Origin: Epiperipatus broadwayi
Lineage: Eukaryota > Onychophora > Udeonychophora > Euonychophora > Peripatidae
Length of the DNA stretch: 64,000 nucleotides
Direction of reading: 5' to 3'
Assembly (NCBI GenBank): GCA_028023455.1
Contig: JAQFVV010006714.1
Location: forward strand, 334,875 to 398,874
Shown piece by piece: positions 52,151 to 64,000 of the stretch. Made by a program: the position numbers and the translations under genes. The notes beneath the pieces are model-generated. The model made no database searches and was not told where the DNA came from. It worked only from the letters and a program-made list of their open reading frames with translations. Numbering within the stretch: the stretch's first letter is position 1; the number at the start of each line of letters is the position of its first letter.

Positions 52151-52600
52151 ATTAGAAAATTATGATAGATATGAATTCTATATGAGCATAAATAAATATA
52201 TAATTAAAAACTAACACACATTAATTTTTCAATAAATATGAATTATATATGAGCATAAATAAATATATTACAAACTAACTTTAGAAAATTACGACAGATA
52301 TGAATTCTATACGAGCATAAATAAATATATAATTACAAACTAACACACACAAAATTTTTTCGATAGATATGAATTCTATATGAGCATAAATAAATATATT
52401 ACAAACTAACTTTAGAAAATTACGATAGATATGAATTCTATATGAGCATAAATAAATATATAACTACAAACTAACTTTTGAAAATTACGATATGAATTCT
52501 ATATGAGCATAAATAAATATATAACTACAATCTAAGACAAACTTTAGAAAATTAGGGTCGATATGAATTCTATATGAGCATAAATAAATATATAACATAT
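52151..52600. repeat. Tandem repeat, 7 units of ~60-70 bp
   Basis: Seven copies of a unit built around GATATGAATTCTATATGAGC followed by ATAAATAAATATA, an ACAAACTAAC segment and a TTAGAAAATTACGATA start. Longer (~70 bp, with an ACACAC insertion) and shorter (~60 bp) units alternate in the first four copies, a hint of higher-order structure. Confidence 0.9.
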
Positions 52601-54728
52601 ACTACAAATGAACACAGACTAATTACAAACTAAAATTAATAAAAAAGATAATTTTTTCAAAAAATTAAAAAAAAAATTAAAAAATTTAACTTAAGAGTAA
52701 TTATGTTGAAGCTCTATTGTAGGCCTTGTTTGTGAATAGCTCCGGAGAAATTTTCACTTGCAGCCCATAACCCATTTTTTGTCTTTTATCGCTTTGTGAT
52801 AAGTACAAAACTTATCAAAAAAACAAAAAAAAATTAATACTGTGGTCGATTAAAACTGTTGCCAAAAATCCAAATTTTAGCCAATGTTTTTGAGGTAAAG
52901 ATCATTTGAAAGGTAAGATATTGAGCTATAAAATGGCCATATTTTGATTGATGTCATGCTTATACTTTTTACGTCAGTAAAGAAAGAAAATAATATGTCA
53001 TCAAATGAGAGCACAAAAGCACACACAGCACCAACAAAGTGGAAAATAATGCATAAGCCTTTTGTGTAGTGATTAGATGGATGTTTGCCTGGAGTTTGAT
53101 ATTTTTTGAAGTTTTATGAAAGATTAAAATCTTTTATCAGTTGATAATCAATTCACATATGATTATATTATTATTCAACATATGAGTCCAGTATTACTCT
53201 TTCTGCTGGTCAGGTCTTTGTTCTACAATGTGATGTTTAAGGATTGCATAGAAATATTTAAGTCTATAAATAACATATATATGTAGACAAAAAAAGTAAT
53301 AAATGTGGTTAAAGACAGTATAAAATAAATTCATTTATTAAACTGGTGAATAAACTTTCAACACAGAATGTCTATTTCAAAACATAACTAGTAGATAATT
53401 TGCAGAGGGTAGCAGTAATTGTGATTATAAAGAATTAGACTGGATGATGTTTAGAAAATTTGTCTACACATATTCTCTACAGCTTCAAACTTTTGTTTTA
53501 CATACATTTATACATAAATACATACATGTATACATATACACACATACTTACATACCCATATATGCACATACATACACACATACATATATGCAGTCAGTAC
53601 CTTTCAGAAAAAATGTGAGGCCCAGGGCAACTAATATTTTAGAGGCCTTTCAAAAGTTAAAATAATGTGGTGAGAGAGAGAGAGAAGAATGAGTTTTTAC
53701 TTACAAGGCCGAAAGCAGGATTCTGAAAGCAGTTTGTTATGAGTTACAGAAATGAGTAAGAAAATCAGATTCAGATAGGACTTGCATAGGATAGATTCCC
53801 TCTAGCACTGTTACTATTGTAAAACACTTAGCACAGAATTCATTGACAGGGGGCTGACTCTATTAGTTCTGCTGGTCACTGAGTGCTGCAGTTGCTTTTG
53901 TTGCAGAGTCATCAAATTGGCACATCATTCCTAAACTAGCTTATGTTTTTGATTTGTGGTATGCCTGCTTGAAAAAGTTTTTCTTCAATATTTTTTTTGG
54001 GAATTTAATTGCAAAATTAAAGCCATTCTAATGCTGTGACATCGCTTTGCCGTCTATATTTTTGTTTAACATATTGAATTGCCAAGTTGAGGTCCCTAAT
54101 ACTGCAAGACTTGAGGCAATTGCCTTCTTGACCCCCCTTTTGATTCACCATGCATACAATATATATGCTAAAAATACAACTTCTAAGCTTTATCAATACA
54201 AACAATTGTACAGGTCTCTAGTTATCATAAATGATTTTTTCTTTTTGTATATCCAAGAAAAGGATATGAATGATAATAATCAAACAAGTAAATATTAAGT
54301 CAGCCATATTATATGCAGTAGTCTATATTTGAATTAATTGACATTTAACACTACAGAGCAGAGTTATCTATGTTCATTTTAAATTCTGAAAATAAATTAT
54401 GATGCTTCAAATTTATAATAATAAAATATTATATTGCCAGAAAATATAATGGTCAGAAAAATAGACTCTAATCACTGTCATCACTCAATGTAAATTAATC
54501 AACTTTTTACAAAAAAAAATACAAGTGTTTTCTTTCTGAATGCCTAAGAGATATTATATGGGAGATTTGGTTGAATCACAGTAATCAGAAAATGAATAAC
54601 AGATTAGTTATATTTAATGCAATATATATATATATAAATTATTAATCAATGTCTGTATTCCAATTATAATAAAATATATATAATTAATCAAAATAATACA
54701 ATAATTATTTTTGTATTGTTTTGATCAT
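52601..54728. other. Unassigned; less AT-rich blocks and a CATA microsatellite
   Basis: A CATA/CACA-rich tract lies at about 53,500-53,590 and a GA run near 53,674. The block at 53,600-54,140 is visibly less AT-rich than its flanks and includes a GGCCCAGGGCAAC phrase. It looks like an old interspersed repeat, but I cannot name it. Short open frames here lack domains. Confidence 0.4.
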
Positions 54729-54774
54729 ACATACATACATACATACATACATACGTACGTACGTACATACATAC
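54729..54774. repeat. CATA/CGTA microsatellite, left of the LTR element
   Basis: A tetranucleotide run with a GTAC variant block. It ends in CATAC, which is repeated exactly after the right LTR at 59,917-59,921. The LTR element therefore split a pre-existing tetranucleotide array. Confidence 0.85.
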
Positions 54775-55440
54775 TGAAACAATAAGATTCGTATTCGAAT
54801 CTTAAGTTTCACCTTTTTCTGTCGTCTCTCACTGACCGGTCTATCCCGCCCAAATTTAAACTTTTTGGTATCGAATTGTGTGTGTAGCAATATTAAAAAT
54901 GTATAAATGTGTGTAGAATTTAGCATAAACACGCACACATTTCGATCTCAAATTAAAGGCAATAAATAGGGATAAAATAGTATAATTTAGATTTCTTTTA
55001 GTTATATAATTTTGTATAATTTTAATCATTTATTTTGGATTATAAAGTTCGTATTTATTGCTTTGTTTAAATTTCGTTTAATAATAATTCTAAAAAAATC
55101 TGAAGTAATATTTAATTAAAAGTTAAAATAATCTTATGTTCCCTTTTTGTCTTTGAAATTGAAAAGCATTGGTCAGTGATAGATAATAGATTAATTAAAG
55201 AAAAATTCCCCAAAGTATAATTAGTAAATGTAAAATGTAAACAATAGAACGGCAGCTTTCCTTAATTAAAAACCCACAAAATGCATTGATTATCCTCAGG
55301 GCAGATTAAGTAGAACCTAAAAATATCTTAACAAAAAAATGTGAAAGATCAAGATAAGAAGAGAGGCCATCTTAGACTTGCTGGAGACATTCACTTAAAC
55401 TTTAGCTTTGCTCTCGATCACTGAGAGTCTCCAAAAGAAT
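54775..55440 (+). repeat. 5' LTR
   Basis: Starts TGAAACAATAAGATTCG and ends TCTCCAAAAGAAT. It has a TG start but lacks the usual CA end. It matches the right LTR over its full length. A TATA-like AAATAGTATAATTTAG lies near 54,975, and the transcription start is not determinable. I see no tRNA primer-binding site immediately after it (55,441 onwards reads AAAAATAATTTGTTCCTGCC), which is odd for an otherwise well-preserved element. Confidence 0.9.
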
Positions 55441-57912
55441 AAAAATAATTTGTTCCTGCCAAGGTATGACCGAGTAAAGCACCTAGATTATTCTCCATCG
55501 GGAGATGGCCTATCGGATGCCGAACTTTCCATTGCCCATCATAAATTCACCATGAAGATCTGCTGCCTGAAATAAATGAAAAAGCTGCTGCTGCTGCTGT
55601 GAAATTAAATGAAATATCTAAATACAAGAAACACTTGCCACTCGTGAACTTTTTGCTGCTAAACTAATGGAATCAGAAAACTTCTTATAAAACAGGTACC
55701 TGTCTGTGTTCAAACTCTAGAGTACTCTAATAATATGCTATAGCTCTTCTTCATACTACTTATCTAAATTATAAAATGTAAAAACTACCATATATATAAC
55801 TAAGCTGAATAATTAACTTAATGTGTAAATTTCTCTAATAGTCTAACTTACCTCATTCTATCTTTCTTGGGTGCGTATTTCTAAAATCTACATTTTATCT
55901 ATATTTATTATTTAATTATTGCATGCTAATAATTGTCTCAATATTCAAAGTTTAAATCTATGATCACTTGAAATAGTGAATGCGTGTCAGATCTCATTAA
56001 CATTACTTTCATAAATAATTTAATTTTCATATAAACCGACACGCATTCAATGCTTCATTTATGGTAATGCAGGGGTCTACAACTTTGCAAATGGCTGACG
56101 TATTAGTTATAATAATTCCCAATTTATATAGCTTTTGTATTTATTAAATCATCATGAATAATTCCAGAAAATTACATTTCTTTGAGAGTCACCAATGTTC
56201 TTCAGTAAATGTTGATAGTGTAGGGCCGAGTCAGAAATCTATTTAAATCTCATCATAATCGTTTATACAGTATACATGTGTTACATTTTAGAGATGCGAT
56301 GACCCATTCTGCCGTGAAATTTCCAGATTCTTCAGGGTTGAAATTAACCCCAGTCGTCCTACACAAGCAGGCATAATGGGTGCTCCCATAGGATTTGACC
56401 ATGTCATGCAGCCAGCTGGCAAAACTGCGACACGGACCGCTTGTCCCTGGTTATGCTTATGTGACACCTTACTTTGTTGGGTCGAGGCAGAGACCAGCCT
56501 GACACTCTTATAAACCCATTCGCAGCATTGCAGTTTCAATATACTGCCATTCCATATCGCCTTTCTAAAGCGTACCACGTGTTCCTTTACTTAATTTTAT
56601 TATTCTATATATCAATTCGCCTCTGCATTATCTTCATAAATCACTCTCAAATAAATGTTTGCCCTTAGTTATAAATAAATATTTTAATTAAATAAATATA
56701 TGTCTGCCATTACTCTTATAACCCATACTTTAGACTCTTGCATTGCAAAGGTATAAATCCCTCCAGGCATGCATTAGAAATACTTACTCGAGAATTTTAG
56801 GTAGCTAGATTACGCCCTCAAATAAATAATTTCTTTTGTAAACAAATAACTAAATGTATTCTTTAAAATATAATCATGTCGCAAATCCCGCTACGGAAGC
56901 TGTTAGTCCATAAAATATTATTAGTCAATGATTTTTTTAAAATGTATTAATAAATAATTTTAAACTATACGGCTGCATTTACGTTTCATTTATTCGATAT
57001 GAATGTTTAATTAATATTAGTTTGATTATTGGCTAACTCGAGAATAAAATCATGAGTCTCTTGCATATCCCTGACCACCATGCCTAAGGAAATATTTACT
57101 AATGTTGCTTCAGATGCGTTGTTTCGTGGATTGTATTGTGGAACCGATAAACTATGTTCGAACTCAGTACAATGGTGGCTTCGCTACTCGATGGTGCTGC
57201 TGTTCTGTATGGTGGTCGAATTCTGCACTATGTTTACGAGTCACACGTTTTCTGACTGTTACATAGTTAAATTTTTTTTTTTTTAGCGTTTAGCGCTTTC
57301 CAACGTGGAGCTTCCGATACAATAAACCCATATATACCCTGAGCAAAATATAACGCAAATTTCTTTTAGCGTTCGTTACTCGAGTTAGCTAATTAATCTA
57401 TATATATATGATTTTGTTTTGATAAAAATAATGAAAAAAAAAGTAAATCGCATGAAATAATGTGGGTCGAGTAAATGAAAGGACAGCAGGCGTAAAAACA
57501 AATTTAAGGAAAGCAGGGATGTGTGTGAAAGTTAAGAAGGAACGAAAATACTCGGATCTAATGAAATATTTTATATATATATGTCAAAAAAAAAAGTAAT
57601 CAGTCGTTAAATGAGAAAGCAAGTAGCATTGAATTTTTTTATTAAAACACCATTATATATATAGCATAGACAGCTGAAGCTTGTTATATATATTAATAGT
57701 AAATATTTTGTTAAAGTACAAATATATGTATCATAGACAGTGCGTAACCAGTAGTTCACTATAATATATATGTTAAATATGTTAAATGCAGCAATATAGA
57801 GATAGGGCAATGTAGAGGAGGTGAGGGCAGCGAAAGAGTGTTATAGGGCCAATATACTGGTGGGGAGTAGTCAAATGCTAGTGGTATAAAATAAATAAAT
57901 CATATTAATAAA
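55441..57912 (+). other. Interior of the LTR element upstream of the ORF
   Basis: 2.5 kb without a recognisable retroelement domain. A second ATGGAATCAGAAAAC at about 55,668 resembles the ORF start at 57,913 and may mark an older gag start. An 11-bp inverted repeat (GAATGCGTGTC...GACACGCATTC) spans 55,978-56,048. A GC-richer block lies at 56,288-56,580. GCTAACTCGAG near 57,030 recurs inverted near 57,380 and could bound a nested insertion. None of this is assigned. Confidence 0.4.
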
Positions 57913-58782
57913 ATGGAATCAGAAAATATTGATATACAGCAAGAAGATTTATCTGAAGCTTTGGAGTCAACACCCGAGCGAAGGGAAGCTCTGCAACAAT
58001 ACAGAGGATCGATGGACTTTAATTTCAAGTTCATTGAGGAAATACTCAGACAGAATATGCAAGAAATGAAAAAAATGTATGAGGAGGAAATGAGAAAAAG
58101 AAGAGATGAAGAATCAAAACAGAGACAAGAAGAAGAAAAGAGAAGAGTTAGAGAATATCAGGAATTTAAAGACATTATGTGGAGAGAGTTAGAAGCCATA
58201 AAGGGACATTTTGGGATATCCCCAGCTAGTAAAAAGGAAGAAGAAATTAAAGATATGGAGAAGGAAAGGGAATTAGAAATACTTGACAAACCTATGATAG
58301 TAGATGAGCAAATAGACTTTATTCCAATAGATGAAAGCCCACAAGAACCGTTGAGTGAAAGCAGTAAAAAAGAGACGAAGATGGACACCAGCATGACACC
58401 AACACGTTGGCATTTTGGTAAAGCGGACTCATTACTGATCAAGACGCCATTACCCATGGATGAACGTGAAATCAATATTGAAACTGACAGACGCAAGGCA
58501 CACCACTGCCTTACAGAAAGGGCAGAACGGAAATTACAAGCAGATCGGAGAAGCCAACATTTCCAGGTCGGGAACTATGTTTGGGTATGGAACTCTCAAC
58601 AAAGTAACCGAGAGAAAAGAATATATAAAAAGTTCTCTCCTTAGTACTAGGGACCTTTATAATTGATTGCACAGGTGGCCCAAATGCATATTTATTAAAA
58701 GATGGGGATACCATAAAAGGGACATACAATGCCCGTAATCTCAAACTATGTAGGTATTATCCACCTGACCTGGGGTTGTAAA
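57913..58782 (+). pseudogene. Fused gag-like / integrase C-terminal ORF
   Basis: A 243-codon frame (57,913-58,644) joins two parts. Residues 1 to about 160 are charged and coiled-coil-like (MKKMYEEEMRKRRDEE region), as in some Ty3/Gypsy gag proteins. From TPTRWHFGKADSLLIKTPLP (about residue 161) on, the sequence is the end of a Ty3/Gypsy integrase, including RKAHHCLTERAERKLQADRR and the VGNYVWVWNSQ segment of the C-terminal domain. A frameshift near 58,640 shortens it. The remaining integrase tail continues in another frame (CTGGPNAYLLKDG, then YNARNLKLCRYYPPDLGL) to a stop at about 58,782. Most of gag, protease, RT, RNase H and the integrase core are missing, so a deletion joined the two ends in frame. 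Confidence 0.8.
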
Positions 58783-59233
58783 AATATTAGACTATTAGGA
58801 CGGATTAAACGTATATGAAAATAATAAAATGAACTTGATATAATGAACTTGGTTGAATGGATTGTACTTTAGTCAAATAGGATTTTAGATAGAAAATTTA
58901 TTATATATATTGTTGTTTTAGTTACTATTACTCTTAAAAAAATTTTTTTTTATATTTTACTAACTAATCCTATTCTAAGAAATTATATATATATATATTC
59001 AGTTTAACTAATTATTTCTATGATTTTAACGAGACACGGCCAAATTAGGCCATGTTAATTCAACTATAAATTCTAGATCCGGGTATATAAATTGTTTGTT
59101 GCTTCATGTAATCTCTGCTTTCTCTATTTCAATATCTGTAAAAACAATAATAATTTTTTTTTCTTTTCGTCTTTCAATGATGTAATGTAAATTTTTTTTT
59201 CTTTCTTGCCTCCTTTGTTCTTCCTTAATTGTT
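58783..59233 (+). other. 3' part of the LTR element interior
   Basis: About 450 bp between the integrase stop and the polypurine tract, very AT-rich, with no env-like or other open frame. Confidence 0.6.
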
Positions 59234-59252
59234 CACGGGAAGTACGGGGAAA
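59234..59252 (+). promoter_or_regulatory. Polypurine tract of the LTR element
   Basis: CACGGGAAGTACGGGGAAA immediately precedes the TG of the right LTR. This is the expected position for the plus-strand primer of an LTR retrotransposon. Two pyrimidines interrupt it. Confidence 0.75.
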
Positions 59253-59916
59253 TGAAACAGTAAGATTCGTATTCGAATCTTAAGTTTCACCTTTTTCTGT
59301 CATCTCTCACTGACCGGTCTATCCCGCCCAAATTTAAACTTTTTGGTATCGAATTGTGTGTGTAGCAATATTAAAAATGTATAAATGTATGTAGAATTCA
59401 GCATAAACAGGCACAAATTTCGATCTCAAATTAAAGGCAATAAATAGGGATAAAATAGTATAATTTAGATTTCTTTTAGTTATGTAATTTTGTATAATTT
59501 TAATCATTTATTTTGGATTATAAAGTTCGTATTTATTGCTTTGTTTAAATTTCGTTTAATAATAATTCTAAAAAAATCTGATGTAATATTTAATTAAAAG
59601 TTAAAATAATCTTATGTTCCCTTTTGTCTTTGAAATTGAAAAGCATCGGTCAGTGATAGATAATAGATTAATTAAAGAAAAATTCCCCAAAGTATAATTA
59701 GTAAAAGTAAAATGTAAACAATAGAACGGCAGCTTTCCTTAATTAAAATCCCACTAAATGCATTGATTATCCTCAGGGCAGATTAAGTAGAACCTAAAAA
59801 TATCTTAACAAAAAATGTGAAAGATCAAGATAAGAAGAGAGGCCATCTTAGACTTGCTGGAGACATTCACTTAAACTTTAGCTTTGCTCTCGATCACTGA
59901 GAGTCTCCAAAAGAAT
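59253..59916 (+). repeat. 3' LTR
   Basis: Matches the left LTR end to end with about 14 substitutions or small indels, for example one T fewer in CCCTTTTGTC and one A fewer in CAAAAAATGTG. It ends AAAAGAAT, followed by the target duplication CATAC. Confidence 0.92.
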
Positions 59917-61378
59917 CATACATCCATGCATACATCCATGCATACATCCATGCATACATCCACGCATACATCCATGCATACATCCATGCATACATCCATG
60001 CATACATCCATGCATCCATCCATGCATACATCCATGCATACATCCATGCATCTATCCATACATCCATCCATGCATCCATCCATCCATCCATCCATCCATC
60101 CATACATGCATACATCCATGCATACATCCATCCATCCATGCATCCATCCATACATCCATCCATCCATCCATGCATACATCCATCCATACATACTTGCATA
60201 CATCCATACATACATGCATACATCTGCATACATGCATACATACATGCATACATGCATACATCCATGCATCCATCCATCATTTCATACATCCATGCATCCA
60301 TGCATACATCCATGCATCCATCCATCCATGCATACATCCATGCATCCATCCATCCATGCATACATCCATGCATCCATCCATCCATGCATACATTCATCCA
60401 TCCATCCATCCATCCATGCATACATCCATGCATCCATCCATCCATCCATCCATGCATACATCCATGCATCCATCCATCCATGCATGCATCCATGCATGCA
60501 TCCATCCATGCATCTATGCATGCATCCATCTATGCATCCATCCATGCATGCATCCATCCATGCATCCATCTATGAATGCATCCATCCATGCATCCATCCA
60601 TGCATGCATCCACACATCCATCCATGCATGCATCCATGCATGCATCCATCCATGCATCCATCAATGCATTTATGCATGCATCCATGCATGCATCCATCCA
60701 TGCATCCATGCATGCATCCATGCATCCATCCATGCATCCAACCATGCATGCATCTATGCATGCATGCACCCATCCATCCATGCATCCATGCATCTATCCA
60801 TGCATGCATGCATCCATGCATGCATCCATGCATGCATTCAGGCATACATCCATGCATCCATGCATACATCTATGCATACATACATCCATGCATGCATCCA
60901 TGCATACATCCATGCAAACATACATCCATGCATACATGCATGCATACATCCATGCATACATCCATGCATATGTCCATGCATGCATCCATGCATATGTCCA
61001 TGCATACATCCATGCATACATCCATGCATGTGTCCATGCATGCGTCCATGCATACGTCCATGCATATGTCCATGCATATGTCCATACATACATACATCCA
61101 TGCATCCATACATCCATCCATACATCCATCCATCCATACATCCATACATACATCCATACATCCATCCATCCATCCATCCATCCATACATACATACATACA
61201 TACATACATACATACATACACACACACATACATACACACACACATACATACACACATACACACACATACATACACACATACATACATACATACATACATA
61301 CATACATACATACATACATACATACATACATACATACATACATACATACATACATACATACATACATACATACATACA
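59917..61378. repeat. 1.46-kb CATA/CATC/CATG satellite
   Basis: A long array of tetranucleotides organised locally as a 12-mer (CATACATCCATG, near 59,920-60,010) and as CCATCCATGCATGCAT-type mixtures. It turns into CACA/CATA and finally pure CATA from about 61,188. A tetranucleotide period in triplets rotates through all frames without a stop, so very long Met-His-Thr/Ser-rich and Cys-Met-Tyr-rich frames are open on both strands (up to 499 codons). These are not genes. It is the continuation of the array at 54,729 that the LTR element split. Confidence 0.95.
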
Positions 61379-64000
61379 ACTAATCAGAGTTTAAATTAAA
61401 TGTTCAGCTTATATATTATACTAACAACTTAAACTATAACTAACTCCTTGATTACAATTAAAATATGGTTCAATTAAAAATACTAATATAAAATTATGAA
61501 ACTCTTTACATTGTTCATTTAGCAAGGTGCAGTGGTTTAACATTGAGGATGTATTCTGAAAAAATATATTCTGAATAGCATAAGAATATTATCCTATTTA
61601 ATTTATAAAGCAAAACTACATTGTAATAGTCTCATGTCTTAAAACACACATAAAATAATCTTAACTTAATAATTTATGAATTTTGCTATGAAAACAATAA
61701 ATTAATTACTATTCTTTTATAAAAATAATATTAAAATATAACATTAACTAAATTTCTATCCAACATCAATTCATACAACTGGATAATTATTTAATATCTC
61801 AGGTTTATTTTACATATATTTAACAACCTCCACAGAACAACAGCAAACAACTAGAATACTTTAATGTATCTTTAAATCATACATCTATTTAACTATTAAT
61901 ACTCTTCAATAAATGTAAATAAAATCATAAATTCTTTTAAAATATATAATCTTTTATTTGTTATGCTGCATTCACAGAAAATATTATATTCTCAATATAA
62001 CTGCAATATTATATTTAAAATTGGCATTGGGTAATTTTCATAATTACCAATAATTAGATCTTCTGTAATAACAACAATCATAATAATATACTTTTATTAA
62101 TCATGTGCTATAATAATTCTCCAAATAATCTTTGCAAATCATGTGTGTGAATAAAAAGATTCAAAGAAAAACACACTCGGACAAATCAAACTCTCAAGAC
62201 AATATGAGTCAAAAAACATTAACAAATTTTATTATAATTTAACAATATGATGTTCATAACATTATAAATTTATAAACTTAAAATATTTACAATATAAAAT
62301 AACATAAGAAAATTAATTAAATTAAAATATTTATGCAAAGAAAACATAATAAAATAAACAACTATTTATGGTAAAAAAATAAAATTATACAGTATATTAT
62401 AATAGTAATTTATTATTTTCATCATTAAGACAACAACATTCTATTATCACTATGATAATAAGACAATAATTACACATAAATATGATTTATTAAATTAATA
62501 CTATGCTTCAAGTTAAAATAATTATAATTATGCAATGCTTATTACTATAAAATTTTATTAAAGTTATCAATTATCTAAAAATTCGCAAATAATATAATAT
62601 TGAAAAGATTATTAGGCACTTCTTTTACATTCCAGTAAAGTATTTCTCTTTACTTTTGGATATGTTCTACCATTTCAATGCAAAATTTAAATTAAGAAAA
62701 AACATAGTTATTGCATCAATTTATAAAATTAATTACTTTTAAAATATTTTAAAATAATAATCCTATAACTTTTCTCTGTTTTATGAGTTCATTTTTCTTA
62801 TAGCAAATTTAAATTATATAAAAGGATTATATTGATTGACATTCTTTATTTATTCATTTTAATAATTTATATCTATCATAGCATTCAGATATTATGCTTT
62901 CATCACTTTTTTCCACAATCCAACCAACATATGCAATAACACATGAGTTTAATGATCTCTAACATTCAAATATTTATATGAATATCAAATCATTCCTTCT
63001 TCATTTTTACTATAAATAGTAAATAATTGAACATTATTTGTGATAGAATTTTCTCTCCTTTTGCATTCACAAAATTTTCACCTTTCAATAGTTTAGTTAT
63101 TATTCTAATCATTTTTTAAAAAACTATCATTTATGATGTAATACCAGTGATGATTGGTAGTGATTATAGTGAGTGGTATGAATATAATAATAACTGAAAT
63201 GAGTATAAAACAGCATAATTACAGTGCTTAAGATCACATATTTAACATGTATTCTAAATTCCGGTTATGGCTTCTACCTGAGCTTTTACTGAACTTTGGA
63301 AAGAGTGCATCTGGACATATATTAACTATATGGTCCTTTGTTACCTGTATTTAGATTGTCAACTTATAACAATATGACTCATACCCTTCCTTAATATCCC
63401 TATCATCTAGTATTTCATTTAATAACTACTTTCCATGACCACTATCCTTTATCTTCCACATGCTGAATAATTCTGCTAACATTGCAAAGAAATACTAACC
63501 ATGCTGCAAAAATAATCTCCAAACCACTTCTAAAACAAATATCCAATATTCACTTCAAGACAGTTTAAAGAATTTCATACTGTATCTCAACATATACCAT
63601 CCATAATGATATATTAACAACTCATAATCATGTTGTAAAAATATATGCATGTTTAGGCATTTATATAAAAAAATACTTAAAATACCTTTAGATAACTCAC
63701 AAGGCATTTTTTTACATTTCCTTACATTCATAAAATAATTAATACATTCATAATCATATAAATATGATTCATGTAGTTTCAATATTTAAGCAATATAATA
63801 ATAAAATAAAATATCAATTAAAATATCATTTAAAATATTAAAATATGATATAGAATACATAACAAGTTATCTATAATTCCATCAATTATTAGAATTATAT
63901 ACAGCAATCCCCTTCTCTTGATCATTCAACATCAAATAGGTTATAGGTATTTTATTTAGCTTTTATAAAATTAATTTCTGATACATATTTTTTCTTTATT
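61379..64000. other. AT-rich stretch, nothing recognised
   Basis: No coding region, RNA gene or structured repeat is visible. A 75-codon minus-strand frame at 63,555-63,782 has no domain and is probably chance. Confidence 0.6.

Larger units (their letters stand above)
54775..59916 (+). mobile_element. Ty3/Gypsy-like LTR retrotransposon, internally deleted
   Basis: Two direct LTRs (54,775-55,440 and 59,253-59,916) flank 3.8 kb of internal DNA. The insertion is bounded by CATAC on both sides, a 5-bp target duplication. A polypurine tract (GGGAAGTACGGGGAAA) ends directly at the right LTR. I count about 14 differences between the LTRs (about 2%), so the insertion is fairly recent. The interior keeps a gag-like start and the integrase end but has no protease, RT or RNase H. 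It would have depended on another copy for transposition. Confidence 0.88.

Noticed and set aside
54017-54205. 62-codon minus-strand frame ending ...RRQSDVTALEWL
   Set aside because: No family recognised; it lies in a probable old repeat and has no supporting context.
59884-61383. Open frame of 499 codons rich in Met-His-Thr/Ser, and similar frames on both strands
   Set aside because: The frames follow from a stop-free tetranucleotide repeat. Several frames on both strands are open at once and none has a non-repetitive domain.

Overview
The window is a very AT-rich (roughly three-quarters A+T by eye) stretch of animal nuclear DNA with no complete host protein-coding gene. I read it as intergenic or intronic sequence of an invertebrate. 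A mollusc, perhaps a cephalopod, is my best guess from the combination of tRNA-derived SINEs, long ATT and CATA/CATC microsatellites, several LINE clades and hammerhead-type motifs. That guess is inference and is not proven by the sequence. There are no bacterial-type operons, CRISPR arrays or rRNA genes, and I found no intact tRNA gene.

Layout. 0.5-2.5 kb and 7.9-9.7 kb hold two old, decayed minus-strand LINE copies of one family (endonuclease-RT type ending in a TNEEV/RRxxxxGH-like tail). 4.3-4.6 kb is an AGT/TTG/ATT microsatellite. 13.3-14.9 kb is a tandem duplication of a LINE 3' end separated by three (AAT)n arrays. 14.9-46.5 kb is a dense LINE cluster. Element A (+, 14.9-21.3 kb) is L1/Tx1-like, full length but frameshifted, with a 0.43 kb (TAA)n tail. 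A 397-bp foldback element with 93-bp terminal inverted repeats lies at 21.3-21.7 kb. Element B (+, 21.8-24.5 kb) is 5'-truncated. Element C (-, 31.1-36.4 kb) belongs to the same family as A, and its ORF2 is broken by a single stop codon. Element D (+, 36.4-40.1 kb) is a Jockey/CR1-like LINE with an internal deletion. Element E (+, 40.2-46.5 kb) is a diverged L1/Tx1-like LINE with two zinc knuckles in ORF1. 54.8-59.9 kb is a Ty3/Gypsy-like LTR retrotransposon with two ~665-bp LTRs about 2% diverged, a CATAC target duplication, and a deleted interior that fuses a gag-like N-terminus to the integrase C-terminus. It is inserted in a CATA/CATC satellite that continues to 61.4 kb.

The most unusual signals are ribozyme-like. 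A dispersed ~170-bp repeat occurs four times (12.6, 47.7, 48.1 and 50.7 kb). It couples a hammerhead-ribozyme-like core to a tRNA-like A-box/B-box head. A separate hammerhead-like motif with a GUC cleavage triplet sits at 29.98-30.03 kb, between 86-bp inverted repeats.

A second pattern is that the full-length L1/Tx1-like elements begin and end directly at trinucleotide repeats, which suggests microsatellite targeting. The only host-gene candidate is a 149-nt exon at 50,848-50,996 with good acceptor and donor sites and an open phase 1-1 frame.
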